Source of the DNA: Profundicola chukchiensis | Lineage (GTDB): Bacteria > Bacteroidota > Bacteroidia > Flavobacteriales > Weeksellaceae | Direction: 5' to 3' | Assembly (NCBI RefSeq): GCF_029664245.1 | Contig: NZ_JANAIE010000005.1 | Coordinates: 166,333 to 230,332, forward strand | Length of the DNA stretch: 64,000 bases | In this document: in pieces, positions 55,600 to 63,990 of the stretch | Numbering within the stretch: position 1 is the stretch's first letter | Layout: every line of letters begins with the position of its first letter | Position numbers and translations under genes: made by a program | The notes under the pieces: model-generated | What the model saw: the letters and a program-made list of their open reading frames with translations, nothing else | Told to the model about the DNA's origin: nothing | Database searches by the model: none

Positions 55600-56166
55600 A
55601 TGAACTTACTTATTCTAGATAATTATGACTCTTTTACTTACAATCTTGTGCAGATGGTAGAAGATATTTTGGGAAAGGAAGTAAGTGTCATTAAAAATGA
55701 TGAAATTGACTTAAAAGATTTGGAGCAATTTGATAGGATAATTTTGTCTCCAGGCCCTGGAATTCCTAAAGAAGCAGGTAAATTATTAGATGTTATTAAA
55801 AACCACGAAAATCGAATTCCCATCCTAGGAGTTTGCTTAGGACATCAAGCAATAGCCGAAGCTTTTGGTGCAAACCTTAAACAATTGGATAGTGTAAAAC
55901 ATGGTGTTTCTAGTCAAATACTTGAAACTGATGATGAAAATCTATTTAGAAACATAGAATTGCCTTTACAAGTCGGTAGATACCACAGTTGGGCAGTGGA
56001 TGATGTTGATTTTCCAGCTGATTTAAAAATTACTTCTAAAGATGAATTTGGAAATATTATGTCTTTAAAACATAAAAACTATCCTATTTCTGGCGTTCAA
56101 TTTCATCCAGAAAGCATCCTAACACCACAAGGAAAATTGATTCTAAAGAATTGGCTGAGCCTTTAA
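55600..56166 (+). CDS. Glutamine amidotransferase of the PabA/TrpG family
   Basis: A 188-residue class I amidotransferase. The oxyanion strand is LLILDNYDSFTYNL, the nucleophile is Cys79 in ILGVCLGHQAIAEAFG, and the His-x-Glu pair is in GVQFHPESILT. It supplies ammonia to either 4-amino-4-deoxychorismate synthase (PabB) or anthranilate synthase (TrpE). No trp or pab gene lies next to it, so it could serve both, as in some bacteria, or be PabA. The chain is complete. Confidence 0.9.
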   Translation: MNLLILDNYDSFTYNLVQMVEDILGKEVSVIKNDEIDLKDLEQFDRIILSPGPGIPKEAGKLLDVIKNHENRIPILGVCLGHQAIAEAFGANLKQLDSVKHGVSSQILETDDENLFRNIELPLQVGRYHSWAVDDVDFPADLKITSKDEFGNIMSLKHKNYPISGVQFHPESILTPQGKLILKNWLSL

Positions 56167-56211
56167 TCTTGTGGAATGGAGTTTGAGAAAAGATTAAATT
56201 AAAATTGAGTC

Positions 56212-57189
56212 ATGCCTGAAGAAATATATGATGTATTAATTGTTGGAGCCGGACCTATGGGAATCGCTGTAGCTATCGAAGCTAAAAAAGCAGGTCTATC
56301 GCATAAAATTATTGAAAAAGGTGCTTTGGTAAATTCTATTTTTCACTTCCCGAAAAACATGACTTTCTTTTCGACTTCTCAAAAGTTAGAAATTGGTGAC
56401 GTACCTTTTATGTCAAATTTTGAAAAACCAAAGAGAGACGAAGCTTTAGAGTACTATCGTCGAGTGGTAGAAAAATGGGATTTAAATGTCACCTATTACG
56501 AGCGAGTTAAGAACGTGACTAAACCAGATGATGTCTTCGCAATTCAGACAAAAAGAAATTTATATCAAGCAAGAAATGTGGTGATTGCCACAGGTTTCTA
56601 TGGTCAGCCTAATAAGCTTAATGTTCCTGGTGAGGAATTGAAGAAGGTTAGGCATTATTTTGATGAGCCACATCCATACATTGGGCAAAAAGTTGCGGTT
56701 GTAGGAGCCGCAAACTCTGCAACCCAGATTGCCTTAGAACTTTATTATAAAGGCGCAGATGTGAGCATGATTATTCGTGATAATAAGATTAAAGACAGCG
56801 TAAAATATTGGATTAAACCTAATATTGAAAACAGAATTGAGGAAGGATCTATCAAAGCTTATTTTAATTCAACAGTTAAGGAAATTAAGCGAAACACCAT
56901 TATTATAGAGCAAAATGGGGAAGAAAAGCATTTAGATAATGATTTTGTTTTTGCAATGATTGGTTATCATCCCGATTATGATTTTTTAAATAAAATCGGC
57001 GTTAATTGCGAAACCGACGAAAATAATACACCTTTATACAATCCCGATACCCACGAAACGAGTATAGATGGACTGTATGTTGCTGGAGTGGTTTGTGGAG
57101 GAAGTCATACCAGTAGATTTTTTATCGAAAACTCTATGGAGCATGCCGAAAGAATTACAGCGGCCATCACGAAGAATAATGTAGGCTAA
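56212..57189 (+). CDS. ypdA: YpdA family bacillithiol disulfide reductase
   Basis: A 325-residue flavoprotein with the FAD motif YDVLIVGAGPMGIAVAIEAK, the YpdA hallmark NSIFHFPKNMTFFSTSQKLE, and a second nucleotide site VAVVGAANSATQIALEL for NADPH. YpdA (Bdr) reduces oxidised bacillithiol in the cytoplasm. The usual active-site Cys of the family cannot be assigned with certainty by eye; a Cys in VVCGGSHTSRFFIENS near the end is conserved. Its presence implies that the organism makes bacillithiol. Confidence 0.9.
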   Translation: MPEEIYDVLIVGAGPMGIAVAIEAKKAGLSHKIIEKGALVNSIFHFPKNMTFFSTSQKLEIGDVPFMSNFEKPKRDEALEYYRRVVEKWDLNVTYYERVKNVTKPDDVFAIQTKRNLYQARNVVIATGFYGQPNKLNVPGEELKKVRHYFDEPHPYIGQKVAVVGAANSATQIALELYYKGADVSMIIRDNKIKDSVKYWIKPNIENRIEEGSIKAYFNSTVKEIKRNTIIIEQNGEEKHLDNDFVFAMIGYHPDYDFLNKIGVNCETDENNTPLYNPDTHETSIDGLYVAGVVCGGSHTSRFFIENSMEHAERITAAITKNNVG

Positions 57190-57215
57190 ATAAATTTTTA
57201 TTATAAATCATTTTG

Positions 57216-57223
57216 TAAATTTG
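57216..57223 (+). promoter_or_regulatory. -7 box of tRNA-Arg
   Basis: TAAATTTG is a perfect TAnnTTTG box, 13 nt before the mature tRNA 5' end. Confidence 0.55.
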
Positions 57224-57236
57224 CCCACTCATCAGA

Positions 57237-57310
57237 GGCCCCGTAGTTCAACTGGATAGAATATCAGATTTCGGCTCTGAGGGTTAGGGGTTCGAATCCT
57301 CTCGGGGTCA
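57237..57310 (+). tRNA. tRNA-Arg, anticodon TCG
   Basis: A 74-nt cloverleaf. The acceptor stem GGCCCCG pairs with CGGGGTC (one G-T pair), with discriminator A. The D stem is GTTC with GAAT, and the anticodon stem TCAGA pairs with TCTGA around the loop TTTCGGC, giving anticodon TCG (reads CGA/CGG). The T arm has TTCGAAT as loop. CCA is not encoded. A T-run follows at once. Confidence 0.93.
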
Positions 57311-57359
57311 CTTTTTTCTTTGTAGCTTAATATCTATTTGCTTCTGACGATTGAAGTAA

Positions 57360-57375
57360 TTTGGTTTAAACCAAA
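57360..57375. repeat. 16-bp perfect palindrome
   Basis: TTTGGTTTAAACCAAA is a perfect inverted repeat with no spacer. It lies 50 nt past the tRNA and just before the terminator of the DUF2147 gene; it could bind a dimeric protein or fold in both strands. Confidence 0.5.
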
Positions 57376-57405
57376 AAAAATCCCTTGAAATGAATCAAAG
57401 GATTT
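57373..57405 (-). terminator. Terminator of the DUF2147 gene
   Basis: AAATCC (57378-57383) with GGATTT (57400-57405), plus TTGA/TCAA inside, forms a stem with one mismatch. On the minus strand it is followed by eight T. Confidence 0.65.
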
Positions 57406-57428
57406 ATATAACTTAATAAGATTTAATC

Positions 57429-57857
57429 TTATTTAACTCTTTCCCAATATTGTGTTCTTCCTAATAGAGAGAAACCCATGTAACCTCTAAGTTTTAACTT
57501 GTTGGCATCTTGTAGCTCAATCGAAACTGAATAGGTTTTTCCTTTATTTGGATCTAAAATGGTACCATTATCCCATTTGTTTTTTCCTACTTTTTTAACT
57601 TTCTCTAAAATAACTAAACCATTAATGGGCTTGTTTTTCTTTTCTCCTGAACACCCTGTGCAAACTGCGTTTTCTTTACCCGGAGTTAAGATTTTAATTA
57701 CCTTTCCATAAAGGTCACCATTTTGCTCATAAATCTGAACATGTGATTTTGCTTTTCCAGTTTCATCATCTATGGTCTTCCAAACACCAACGGGTGATTG
57801 TGCAAACATGAACGAGCCTAAGCATAGGAACAAGAAGGCTAATACGTGATTTTTCAT
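57429..57857 (-). CDS. DUF2147 secreted protein
   Basis: A 142-residue exported protein: signal peptide MKNHVLAFLFLCLGSFMFAQ, then GVWKTIDDETGKAKSHVQIY and the late block KGKTYSVSIELQDANKLKLR GYMG, the DUF2147 pattern. A Cys pair (VCTGCSGE) lies mid-protein. It forms a small lipocalin-like barrel of unknown ligand. TATATTTAC upstream may be its -7 box. Confidence 0.88.
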   Translation of the reverse strand: MKNHVLAFLFLCLGSFMFAQSPVGVWKTIDDETGKAKSHVQIYEQNGDLYGKVIKILTPGKENAVCTGCSGEKKNKPINGLVILEKVKKVGKNKWDNGTILDPNKGKTYSVSIELQDANKLKLRGYMGFSLLGRTQYWERVK

Positions 57858-58132
57858 AATTTAAATTTTAATTTCTTGATTGTAAATATAATAAAATATT
57901 ATTCATGACTAATGAATTTCTTATATCTAATTCATAAATAATGCCAATATTTCAGATAATACTGGTTGTGAGTGAAATATCGTCAGTTTTAAAGGTTTAA
58001 AATTTAGGTTTTACGGAAGATTTGTCAGTTTTTCGAAAGGGAATTGATTTTGATTATTAGTCACTGAAATTGAATTTAAAAATTCTTTTTCAGCTAATAT
58101 TTTGAAATTAAACTAACTTAATATAAAACCTA

Positions 58133-60724
58133 ATGGACTTAAATAAATTTACAATAAAAGCACAGGAGACCGTGCAAAAAGCGCAGCAACTCGCGCAAGC
58201 CTCTGGTCAACAGGCGATAGAAGTTGGACACCTCATCAAAGGGATGTTGCAAGAAGATAATCAAGTGGTTGAGTATCTTCTGAGTAAGCAAGGTGTCAAT
58301 ATAGATTATCTTAAAAAAGAAATAGATGAGTTAATCCAAACTTATTCTAAGGTTTCGGGCGGAAATATGCACGTATCACAGAACTTATCTAGAGTGCTGA
58401 ATGATGCTATGAATGAAGCTCAGAAAATGAAGGATGAATATGTGAGCGTTGAGCACTTGGTATTAGCTTTATCTAACTCCAACGACAAAGCAGCTCAGTT
58501 GTTGAAAGATCAAGGAGTAAACCATAAAAGTACCTTAGAAGTAACCAAAGAATTGAGAAAAGGTGAACGTGTTACATCTCAATCTCAGGAGGAAACTTAT
58601 AATGCTTTAGGAAAATATGCTAAGAACTTCATTGATTTAGCCTCTGAAGGTAAGTTGGACCCAGTGATTGGTCGAGACGAAGAAATCAGAAGGGTTTTGC
58701 AGATTTTATCGCGTAGAACCAAGAATAACCCTATTCTAATTGGTGAGCCAGGTGTAGGTAAAACCGCGATTGCTGAGGGTATAGCACACAGAATTATTGA
58801 TGGTGACGTTCCAGAAAACCTTAAGAATAAGCAGCTATTCTCTTTAGATATGGGAGCTTTAATTGCGGGAGCTAAATATAAAGGTGAATTTGAGGAGCGA
58901 TTGAAAGCTGTTGTGAAAGAAGTAACAGGCGCTGCGGGTCAGATTATATTATTCATCGATGAGATTCATACACTAGTTGGAGCTGGAGGTGGAGAAGGAG
59001 CTATGGATGCTGCTAATATCCTTAAACCAGCCTTAGCAAGAGGTGAATTGAGAGCAATCGGTGCAACTACCTTAAACGAATATCAAAAATACTTTGAAAA
59101 GGATAAAGCGCTAGAACGTAGATTCCAAAAAGTGATGGTAGCTGAGCCTAATGAAGAAGATGCTATTTCAATTTTAAGAGGTATTAAAGAAAAATATGAG
59201 GTACACCACCAAATTAGAATTAAGGATGAGGCTGTAATTGCAGCTGTGGAATTATCTGAAAGATATATTTCTGATAGATTTTTGCCAGATAAGGCTATTG
59301 ACTTGATAGATGAGGCTTCTTCTAAATTAAGAATGGAGATGAACTCTAAGCCTGAAGAATTAGACACGATTGATCGTAAAATTACGCAGGTAGAAATTGA
59401 GGTTGAAGCAATTAAACGCGAAGGTGATGAAAAGAAACTAGCGCTATTGCGTCAAGAGTTATCAGAGTTAAATGAAACTAGAAATGAGTTGAATGCTATT
59501 TGGCAATCTGAGAAAGGACTAGCAGAAAGTATTCAGAATTCTAGAAAATTAATTGATGATTTTAAAGTTGAATCAGAAAGAGCCGAGCGGGCAGGTGACT
59601 TTGCTAAGGTAGCGGAGTTACGCTATGGTAAAATTAAAGAAGAGGAAGCTAGATTAGAAGAGCTTGAAGCTAAATTGGCGAATCAAGATTCTAAAATGAT
59701 TAAGGAAGAGGTTGAGCGAGAAGATATTGCAGAAGTGGTAGCACGTTGGACAGGAATTCCAGTGACGAAAATGATGCAATCTGAACGTGAAAAACTACTT
59801 CATTTAGAAGATGAACTTCATAAGAGAGTAATTGGTCAACAAGAAGCGATTGAAGCAGTTTCGGATGCTATTCGCAGAAACAGAGCTGGATTAAGTGATG
59901 AGAAAAAACCGATTGGATCTTTCTTATTCTTAGGTCCAACAGGAGTTGGTAAAACTGAGTTGGCAAAAGCTTTAGCAGAATATTTATTCGATGATGAAAA
60001 CTCTATGACGCGTATTGATATGAGTGAATATCAAGAGCGCCATGCTGTGAGTAGATTGGTAGGAGCACCTCCGGGATACGTTGGCTACGACGAAGGTGGT
60101 CAGTTGACAGAGGCTGTTCGTAGAAGACCTTATTCTGTGATTCTATTAGATGAAATGGAAAAAGCGCATCCAGATGTATTCAATATCTTGTTGCAAGTTT
60201 TAGATGATGGACGATTAACAGATAACAAAGGTAGAACGGTAAACTTTAAAAACTCTATCATTATAATGACATCTAATATTGGTTCGCATATCATTTTAGA
60301 GAACTTTGATGATCTAGAGAATAAAGATTATGAATCTACTCTTGAGGCTACAAGAAATGACGTGTTTGGCTTATTAAAACAAAGTTTTAGACCAGAATTC
60401 TTAAATAGAATTGACGAAACAATCTTGTTCACGCCATTAGATAAGACACAGATTAGAGAAATTGTTGAATTACAATTAAGAGGATTGTCTAGCATTTTGG
60501 CTAAAAAAGATATTGTCTTAGACACAACAGAGCAAGCTATTGATTATTTAGCTAAAGTTGGCTATGATCCACAGTTTGGAGCAAGACCTATTAAGCGTGC
60601 AATTCAGCAAGAAGTATTAAACAACTTGTCTAAAGAAATTTTAGCAGGAAATGTTCAAGACAATTCAGTAGTGTTGATTGATTATTTTGAAGACGGAGGA
60701 TTGGTGTTTAGAACACAAAAATAA
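58133..60724 (+). CDS. clpB: ATP-dependent disaggregase ClpB
   Basis: An 863-residue Hsp100 chaperone. The N domain (1-150) is followed by AAA1 with Walker [14 protein letters not shown] at about 204-211, the coiled-coil middle domain typical of ClpB at about 410-530, and AAA2 with [17 protein letters not shown] at about 601. The ClpB-type pore loop [13 protein letters not shown] is in AAA1. It rescues aggregated proteins with DnaK. A strong terminator follows. Confidence 0.97.
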   Translation: MDLNKFTIKAQETVQKAQQLAQASGQQAIEVGHLIKGMLQEDNQVVEYLLSKQGVNIDYLKKEIDELIQTYSKVSGGNMHVSQNLSRVLNDAMNEAQKMKDEYVSVEHLVLALSNSNDKAAQLLKDQGVNHKSTLEVTKELRKGERVTSQSQEETYNALGKYAKNFIDLASEGKLDPVIGRDEEIRRVLQILSRRTKNNPILIGEPGVGKTAIAEGIAHRIIDGDVPENLKNKQLFSLDMGALIAGAKYKGEFEERLKAVVKEVTGAAGQIILFIDEIHTLVGAGGGEGAMDAANILKPALARGELRAIGATTLNEYQKYFEKDKALERRFQKVMVAEPNEEDAISILRGIKEKYEVHHQIRIKDEAVIAAVELSERYISDRFLPDKAIDLIDEASSKLRMEMNSKPEELDTIDRKITQVEIEVEAIKREGDEKKLALLRQELSELNETRNELNAIWQSEKGLAESIQNSRKLIDDFKVESERAERAGDFAKVAELRYGKIKEEEARLEELEAKLANQDSKMIKEEVEREDIAEVVARWTGIPVTKMMQSEREKLLHLEDELHKRVIGQQEAIEAVSDAIRRNRAGLSDEKKPIGSFLFLGPTGVGKTELAKALAEYLFDDENSMTRIDMSEYQERHAVSRLVGAPPGYVGYDEGGQLTEAVRRRPYSVILLDEMEKAHPDVFNILLQVLDDGRLTDNKGRTVNFKNSIIIMTSNIGSHIILENFDDLENKDYESTLEATRNDVFGLLKQSFRPEFLNRIDETILFTPLDKTQIREIVELQLRGLSSILAKKDIVLDTTEQAIDYLAKVGYDPQFGARPIKRAIQQEVLNNLSKEILAGNVQDNSVVLIDYFEDGGLVFRTQK

Positions 60725-60757
60725 AGGTATTTTTTTTTCATAATTGAGTTTTGATGT

Positions 60758-60788
60758 AATCCCGGGTAAGTTTTTACTCGGGATTTTT
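60758..60788 (+). terminator. Intrinsic terminator of clpB
   Basis: A 12-bp stem (60758-60769 with 60774-60785, one G-T pair), loop GTTT, followed by TTTTT, 34 nt past the clpB stop. Confidence 0.8.
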
Positions 60789-60956
60789 ACTTTTTTTGAT
60801 AAAATTTATTTAAATTAAAATGCTTGTGTATCTCAAGTTACATAAGGGTTTGGTAGGATTTCGTAATTTAATAAGTTAGACCTTTAACATCAATTAACGT
60901 TTCTTTAGGTCCGCTTTGGTTTGATTCTTTCTTTAGACTGCACAAATATTTATATT

Positions 60957-61802
60957 ATGACCAAACAAATTATTCTTATCGGAGCGGCAGCTTTAATGGC
61001 CACGTCTTGTGTGTCTAAGAAAAAGTATGTCGAAATGGAAACGAAGTATCAAGAAACTTTAGCTGCAAAAGATAACTGCGAATATAAAATGACGCAGGTT
61101 CAGCAAAAAGTTGATGATTACTACGCAAAAATCAATTCTTTGAGAGCAGAGAATGAAACTAAGTTGCAATATGTAGAAGGTGTTACTGCACTAAGTAACA
61201 AATCTCTTGCATCTATGAGAGAAACTTTGAAGGATGTAGACCCTGCAAAATTAGCTGGTGCTAAAACTTTAGAGGATTCATTGAATTTGGCAGTTTCGCA
61301 TAACCTAAAGAAAGGTTTAGCTGATAGTACAGGTTCAGATGCTGATGATATCGATATTAGCATCGACAAAACGGTAGTAATGATTAATATTTCAGATAAA
61401 TTATTATTCCAACCAGGTAGTGCAGATGTTAGTAGAAAAGCATATCCATTATTAGAGAGATTGGCGAATGTAATTAATTCAGAGCCAGCTATGGAAGTTA
61501 TGATTGAAGGTCATACGGATGATACTAAAATTAGAAAATCTAACTTTAAGGATAACTGGGAATTAAGTGTTGAGCGTGCAACGGCTATCGTAAGATTGTT
61601 GGAAAAACAATACAATGTTGAAGGTAAGAAAATGATTGCTTCTGGCAGAAGTAGTTACAACCCAATCGTTGAAAATGATAGCTGGGAAAATAGAGCGATT
61701 AACAGAAGAACTAGAATTGTAATTCTTCCAAACTTAGACAAATTCTTGGCTATGTTAGAATCACAAGGAGAAATCGATATTCAAGAAACAACTATAGACT
61801 AA
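60957..61802 (+). CDS. OmpA family lipoprotein
   Basis: A 281-residue lipoprotein: lipobox LMATSC (Cys at 18), a coiled-coil stretch (about 20-90), then an OmpA-like peptidoglycan-binding domain with MEVMIEGHTDDTKIRKSNFK, NWELSVERATAIVRLLEKQY and NRRTRIVILP. It anchors the outer membrane to peptidoglycan. The start at 60957 gives the signal peptide directly; an upstream TTG frame is dismissed. A classic GNRA-loop terminator follows. Confidence 0.9.
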   Translation: MTKQIILIGAAALMATSCVSKKKYVEMETKYQETLAAKDNCEYKMTQVQQKVDDYYAKINSLRAENETKLQYVEGVTALSNKSLASMRETLKDVDPAKLAGAKTLEDSLNLAVSHNLKKGLADSTGSDADDIDISIDKTVVMINISDKLLFQPGSADVSRKAYPLLERLANVINSEPAMEVMIEGHTDDTKIRKSNFKDNWELSVERATAIVRLLEKQYNVEGKKMIASGRSSYNPIVENDSWENRAINRRTRIVILPNLDKFLAMLESQGEIDIQETTID

Positions 61803-61842
61803 TTACTAGCGTACTAAGCTATTAAATCTAGACTATGAAAGG

Positions 61843-61870
61843 GCCAACGAGAAATCGTTGGCTTTTTTTT
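61843..61870 (+). terminator. Intrinsic terminator of the OmpA gene
   Basis: GCCAACGA pairs with TCGTTGGC around a GAAA tetraloop (61843-61862), followed by eight T. Confidence 0.88.
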
Positions 61871-62027
61871 GTTATTTAAAACTTAAGGAAATAAAATTAA
61901 TTAAAGACGGATTTAAGTTTTAAAGTTTATGCTTTAAAATAAGTTAAACTTGAGCGAAGAGAAGTTAGAAACTATTAAATCCTGTTTTTAAAGTATTTAA
62001 TATGGAAACAATTCATAACAAAATTAT

Positions 62028-62035
62028 TAACTTTG
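62028..62035 (+). promoter_or_regulatory. -7 box of lpd
   Basis: TAACTTTG matches TAnnTTTG; start near 62043 leaves about 14 nt before the ATG at 62057. Confidence 0.55.
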
Positions 62036-62056
62036 CGTACATTAAAAAATAAACAC

Positions 62057-63445
62057 ATGAAATACGACATCATAGTTATTGGTAGTGGACCAGGCGGTTA
62101 CGTAACTGCAATTAGAGCTTCTCAATTAGGTTTTAAAGTTGCGATCGTAGAAAAAGAGAATTTAGGTGGAATTTGCTTGAATTGGGGATGTATTCCAACA
62201 AAAGCTTTATTGAAAAGTGCTCAGGTTTTTAAATATATCAATAATGCAGAAGAATTTGGTTTAAATAAGCCAAGCGATGTTTCTTTTGAATTCCCTAATG
62301 TGATTCAAAGAAGTAGAAACGTTGCTGGTAAAATGAGCAAAGGTGTCGAGTTTTTAATGAAGAAAAACAAAATTGATGTAATCTTCGGGGAAGCTAAAGT
62401 TAAACCAGGTAAAAAAGTTGCTGTTTCAGCTGACGGAGAAACTAAAGATTACTCAGCAGATCATATCATCATTGCTACGGGAGCTCGTTCACGCGAATTG
62501 CCTAACTTACCACAAGATGGAAAGAAAGTTATTGGTTATCGTCAAGCATTAAACTTACCAAATTTCCCTAAATCAATGATTGTAGTTGGTTCGGGTGCTA
62601 TTGGAGTTGAGTTTGCTTACTTCTATGCAACTATGGGAACTGAGGTTACTATCGTTGAGTATATGCCAAACATTGTTCCTGTAGAGGATAAGGATGTTTC
62701 TAAAGAATTAGAAAAATCATTCAAAAAAGCAGGAATCAAAATTATGACAAATGCTTCTGTGGAATCAGTTGATACATCAGGTTCAGGAGTTAAAGCTCAG
62801 GTTAAAACCAAGAATGGTGAAGAAACTTTAGAAGCTGAAATCGTTTTATCTGCGGTAGGTATTACACCAAATATCGAGAATATTGGATTAGAAGATGTTG
62901 GAATTGTAACTGATAAAGGTAGAATTATTGTTAATGATTTCTACGAGACTAATATCCCTGGATATTATGCAATTGGTGATGTATTGCCAACTCAAGCTTT
63001 AGCACACGTTGCATCAGCAGAAGGAATTACTTGTGTTGAGAAAATCAAAGGTATGCATGTAGAGCCAATCGATTATAACAATATCCCTGGATGTACTTAC
63101 TGTCTTCCAGAAGTTGCATCTGTTGGTTATACAGAAGAGAAAGCTAAAGAGGCTGGATATGACATCAAAGTTGGTAAATTCCCATTCTCAGCGAATGGTA
63201 AAGCAACTGCAAATGGTGATACAGCTGGATTCGTTAAAGTTATTTTCGATGCTAAATATGGTGAGTGGTTAGGTTGTCATATGGTTGGAGTAGGAGTTAC
63301 AGAAATGATTTCTGAAGCTGTTGCTGCTAGAAAATTAGAAACAACTGGGCACGAAATCTTAAAAACAGTTCACCCACACCCAACATTATCAGAAGCGGTG
63401 ATGGAAGCTGTAGCTGCTGCATATGATGAGGTGATCCACATCTAA
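62057..63445 (+). CDS. lpdA: Dihydrolipoyl dehydrogenase
   Basis: A 462-residue flavoprotein disulfide reductase. FAD motif GSGPGG at 9-14, redox pair Cys40/Cys45 in GGICLNWGCIPTKALL, NAD motif MIVVGSGAIGVEFAYFYATM and the catalytic His-Glu region TVHPHPTLSEAVMEA near the end. It re-oxidises lipoamide in pyruvate, 2-oxoglutarate and branched-chain dehydrogenase complexes. The ATG at 62057 is used; the TTG at 62033 lies inside the -7 box. A terminator follows. Confidence 0.95.
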   Translation: MKYDIIVIGSGPGGYVTAIRASQLGFKVAIVEKENLGGICLNWGCIPTKALLKSAQVFKYINNAEEFGLNKPSDVSFEFPNVIQRSRNVAGKMSKGVEFLMKKNKIDVIFGEAKVKPGKKVAVSADGETKDYSADHIIIATGARSRELPNLPQDGKKVIGYRQALNLPNFPKSMIVVGSGAIGVEFAYFYATMGTEVTIVEYMPNIVPVEDKDVSKELEKSFKKAGIKIMTNASVESVDTSGSGVKAQVKTKNGEETLEAEIVLSAVGITPNIENIGLEDVGIVTDKGRIIVNDFYETNIPGYYAIGDVLPTQALAHVASAEGITCVEKIKGMHVEPIDYNNIPGCTYCLPEVASVGYTEEKAKEAGYDIKVGKFPFSANGKATANGDTAGFVKVIFDAKYGEWLGCHMVGVGVTEMISEAVAARKLETTGHEILKTVHPHPTLSEAVMEAVAAAYDEVIHI

Positions 63446-63467
63446 TAGCACATTAATTAGAATATCT

Positions 63468-63500
63468 AAGACATCAACTCTGGTTGGTGTCTTTTTTTTT
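63468..63500 (+). terminator. Intrinsic terminator of lpd
   Basis: AAGACATCAAC (63468-63478) pairs with GTTGGTGTCTT (63483-63493) with one G-T pair and a TCTG loop, followed by a T-run to 63500. Confidence 0.85.
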
Positions 63501-63520
63501 GGTCTCAACTTTTTGGGCAT

Positions 63521-63581
63521 AAAAAAAGCCCCTCACTTCTGAGGGGCTCAAACTCAACTTTTATGAAAAGACTTTTACTTC
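63521..63581 (-). ncRNA. Small RNA copy A, sigma-54 dependent (proposed)
   Basis: Predicted transcript of about 61 nt. It would begin at or next to G63581, 13 nt past the -12 C of a sigma-54 promoter. The first 28 nt (63554-63581) start GAAGTAAAAGTCTTTTCATA and end AAAGTTGA. They are followed by a short spacer and a hairpin, AGCCCCTC with GAGGGGCT (63527-63548) with a 6-nt loop, and seven T. Copy C has the identical 28-nt block. The segment TCTTTTCAT is complementary to AUGAAAAGA at mRNA starts, suggesting antisense control of translation. The name and function are inferred, and the RNA has not been shown. Confidence 0.75.
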
Positions 63582-63593
63582 GATTAAATAAAA

Positions 63594-63609
63594 GCAATTC
63601 GTGTGCCAA
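63594..63609 (-). promoter_or_regulatory. Sigma-54 promoter of sRNA copy A
   Basis: On the minus strand TTGGCACACGAATTGC has the GG doublet (63606-63607) and GC doublet (63594-63595) separated by exactly 10 nt, matching the sigma-54 consensus TTGGCAC-N5-TTGC at every conserved base. Confidence 0.8.
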
Positions 63610-63708
63610 ATACACTAAGTCCGAAAAATATTATTTATGAATAGTATTGTGATTTTGTAACTGGTTGAATTGAAATGAAATGGATGGGAAATTAATCTTT
63701 TGAACAAT

Positions 63709-63767
63709 AAAAAGGTCCCTTATTAACAAGGGACCTTCTCTCAACTTTATGAAAAAACTTTTACTTC
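63709..63767 (-). ncRNA. Small RNA copy B, sigma-54 dependent (proposed)
   Basis: Second copy, about 59 nt, from G63767. The conserved block reads GAAGTAAAAGTTTTTTCATA then AAGTTGA, differing from A and C by one C-to-T and the loss of one A. The hairpin is AAGGTCCCTT with AAGGGACCTT (63712-63737), 10 bp, 6-nt loop, followed by TTTTTATT. The changed base makes TTTTTTCAT complementary to AUGAAAAAA starts rather than AUGAAAAGA, so the copies may divide targets between Lys-Lys and Lys-Arg signal peptides. Confidence 0.72.
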
Positions 63768-63779
63768 AATTATATATAA

Positions 63780-63795
63780 CCAATTCATGTGCCAA
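63780..63795 (-). promoter_or_regulatory. Sigma-54 promoter of sRNA copy B, weaker
   Basis: TTGGCACATGAATTGG keeps the -24 element (GG at 63792-63793) but has GG in place of GC at the -12 site (63780-63781). The distance from the -12 position to the conserved RNA start is 13 nt, as in copies A and C. Confidence 0.6.
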
Positions 63796-63916
63796 AACAT
63801 GAAAATTTGAAGATTTACTTTTAATGACTTTTGTCAATTTATTAAATATGGGGCGTGTAATGTATCTTTAGTTAAAAACTTAACAATTATAGATATGTGT
63901 TTTAAGATTTATGCAA

Positions 63917-63978
63917 TAAAAAAGTCCCTCGCTTCTGAGGGACTTATTATTCAACTTTTATGAAAAGACTTTTACTTC
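63917..63978 (-). ncRNA. Small RNA copy C, sigma-54 dependent (proposed)
   Basis: Third copy, about 62 nt, from G63978. The 28-nt block (63951-63978) is identical to that of copy A, while the spacer and the hairpin differ: AAGTCCCTC with GAGGGACTT (63922-63945), 9 bp, loop GCTTCT. Six T follow. Identity of the leader with a changed but intact hairpin is the pattern expected of a duplicated functional sRNA. Confidence 0.72.
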
Positions 63979-63990
63979 GAGATAATATTT

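Noticed and set aside
57237..57375. tRNA-Arg as an attachment site for a mobile element
   Set aside because: No copy of the tRNA 3' end is seen nearby and the genes on both sides are ordinary chromosomal ones.
63562..63640. Plus-strand mini-frame MKRLLLRLNKSNSCAKYTKS and two similar ones at 63749 and 63960
   Set aside because: All three modules can be read as short peptides that start Met-Lys-Lys/Arg-Leu-Leu-Leu. The peptides diverge beyond the first residues, the conserved DNA extends through the sigma-54 elements, and the T-runs lie on the minus strand. An RNA on the minus strand explains the conservation better.
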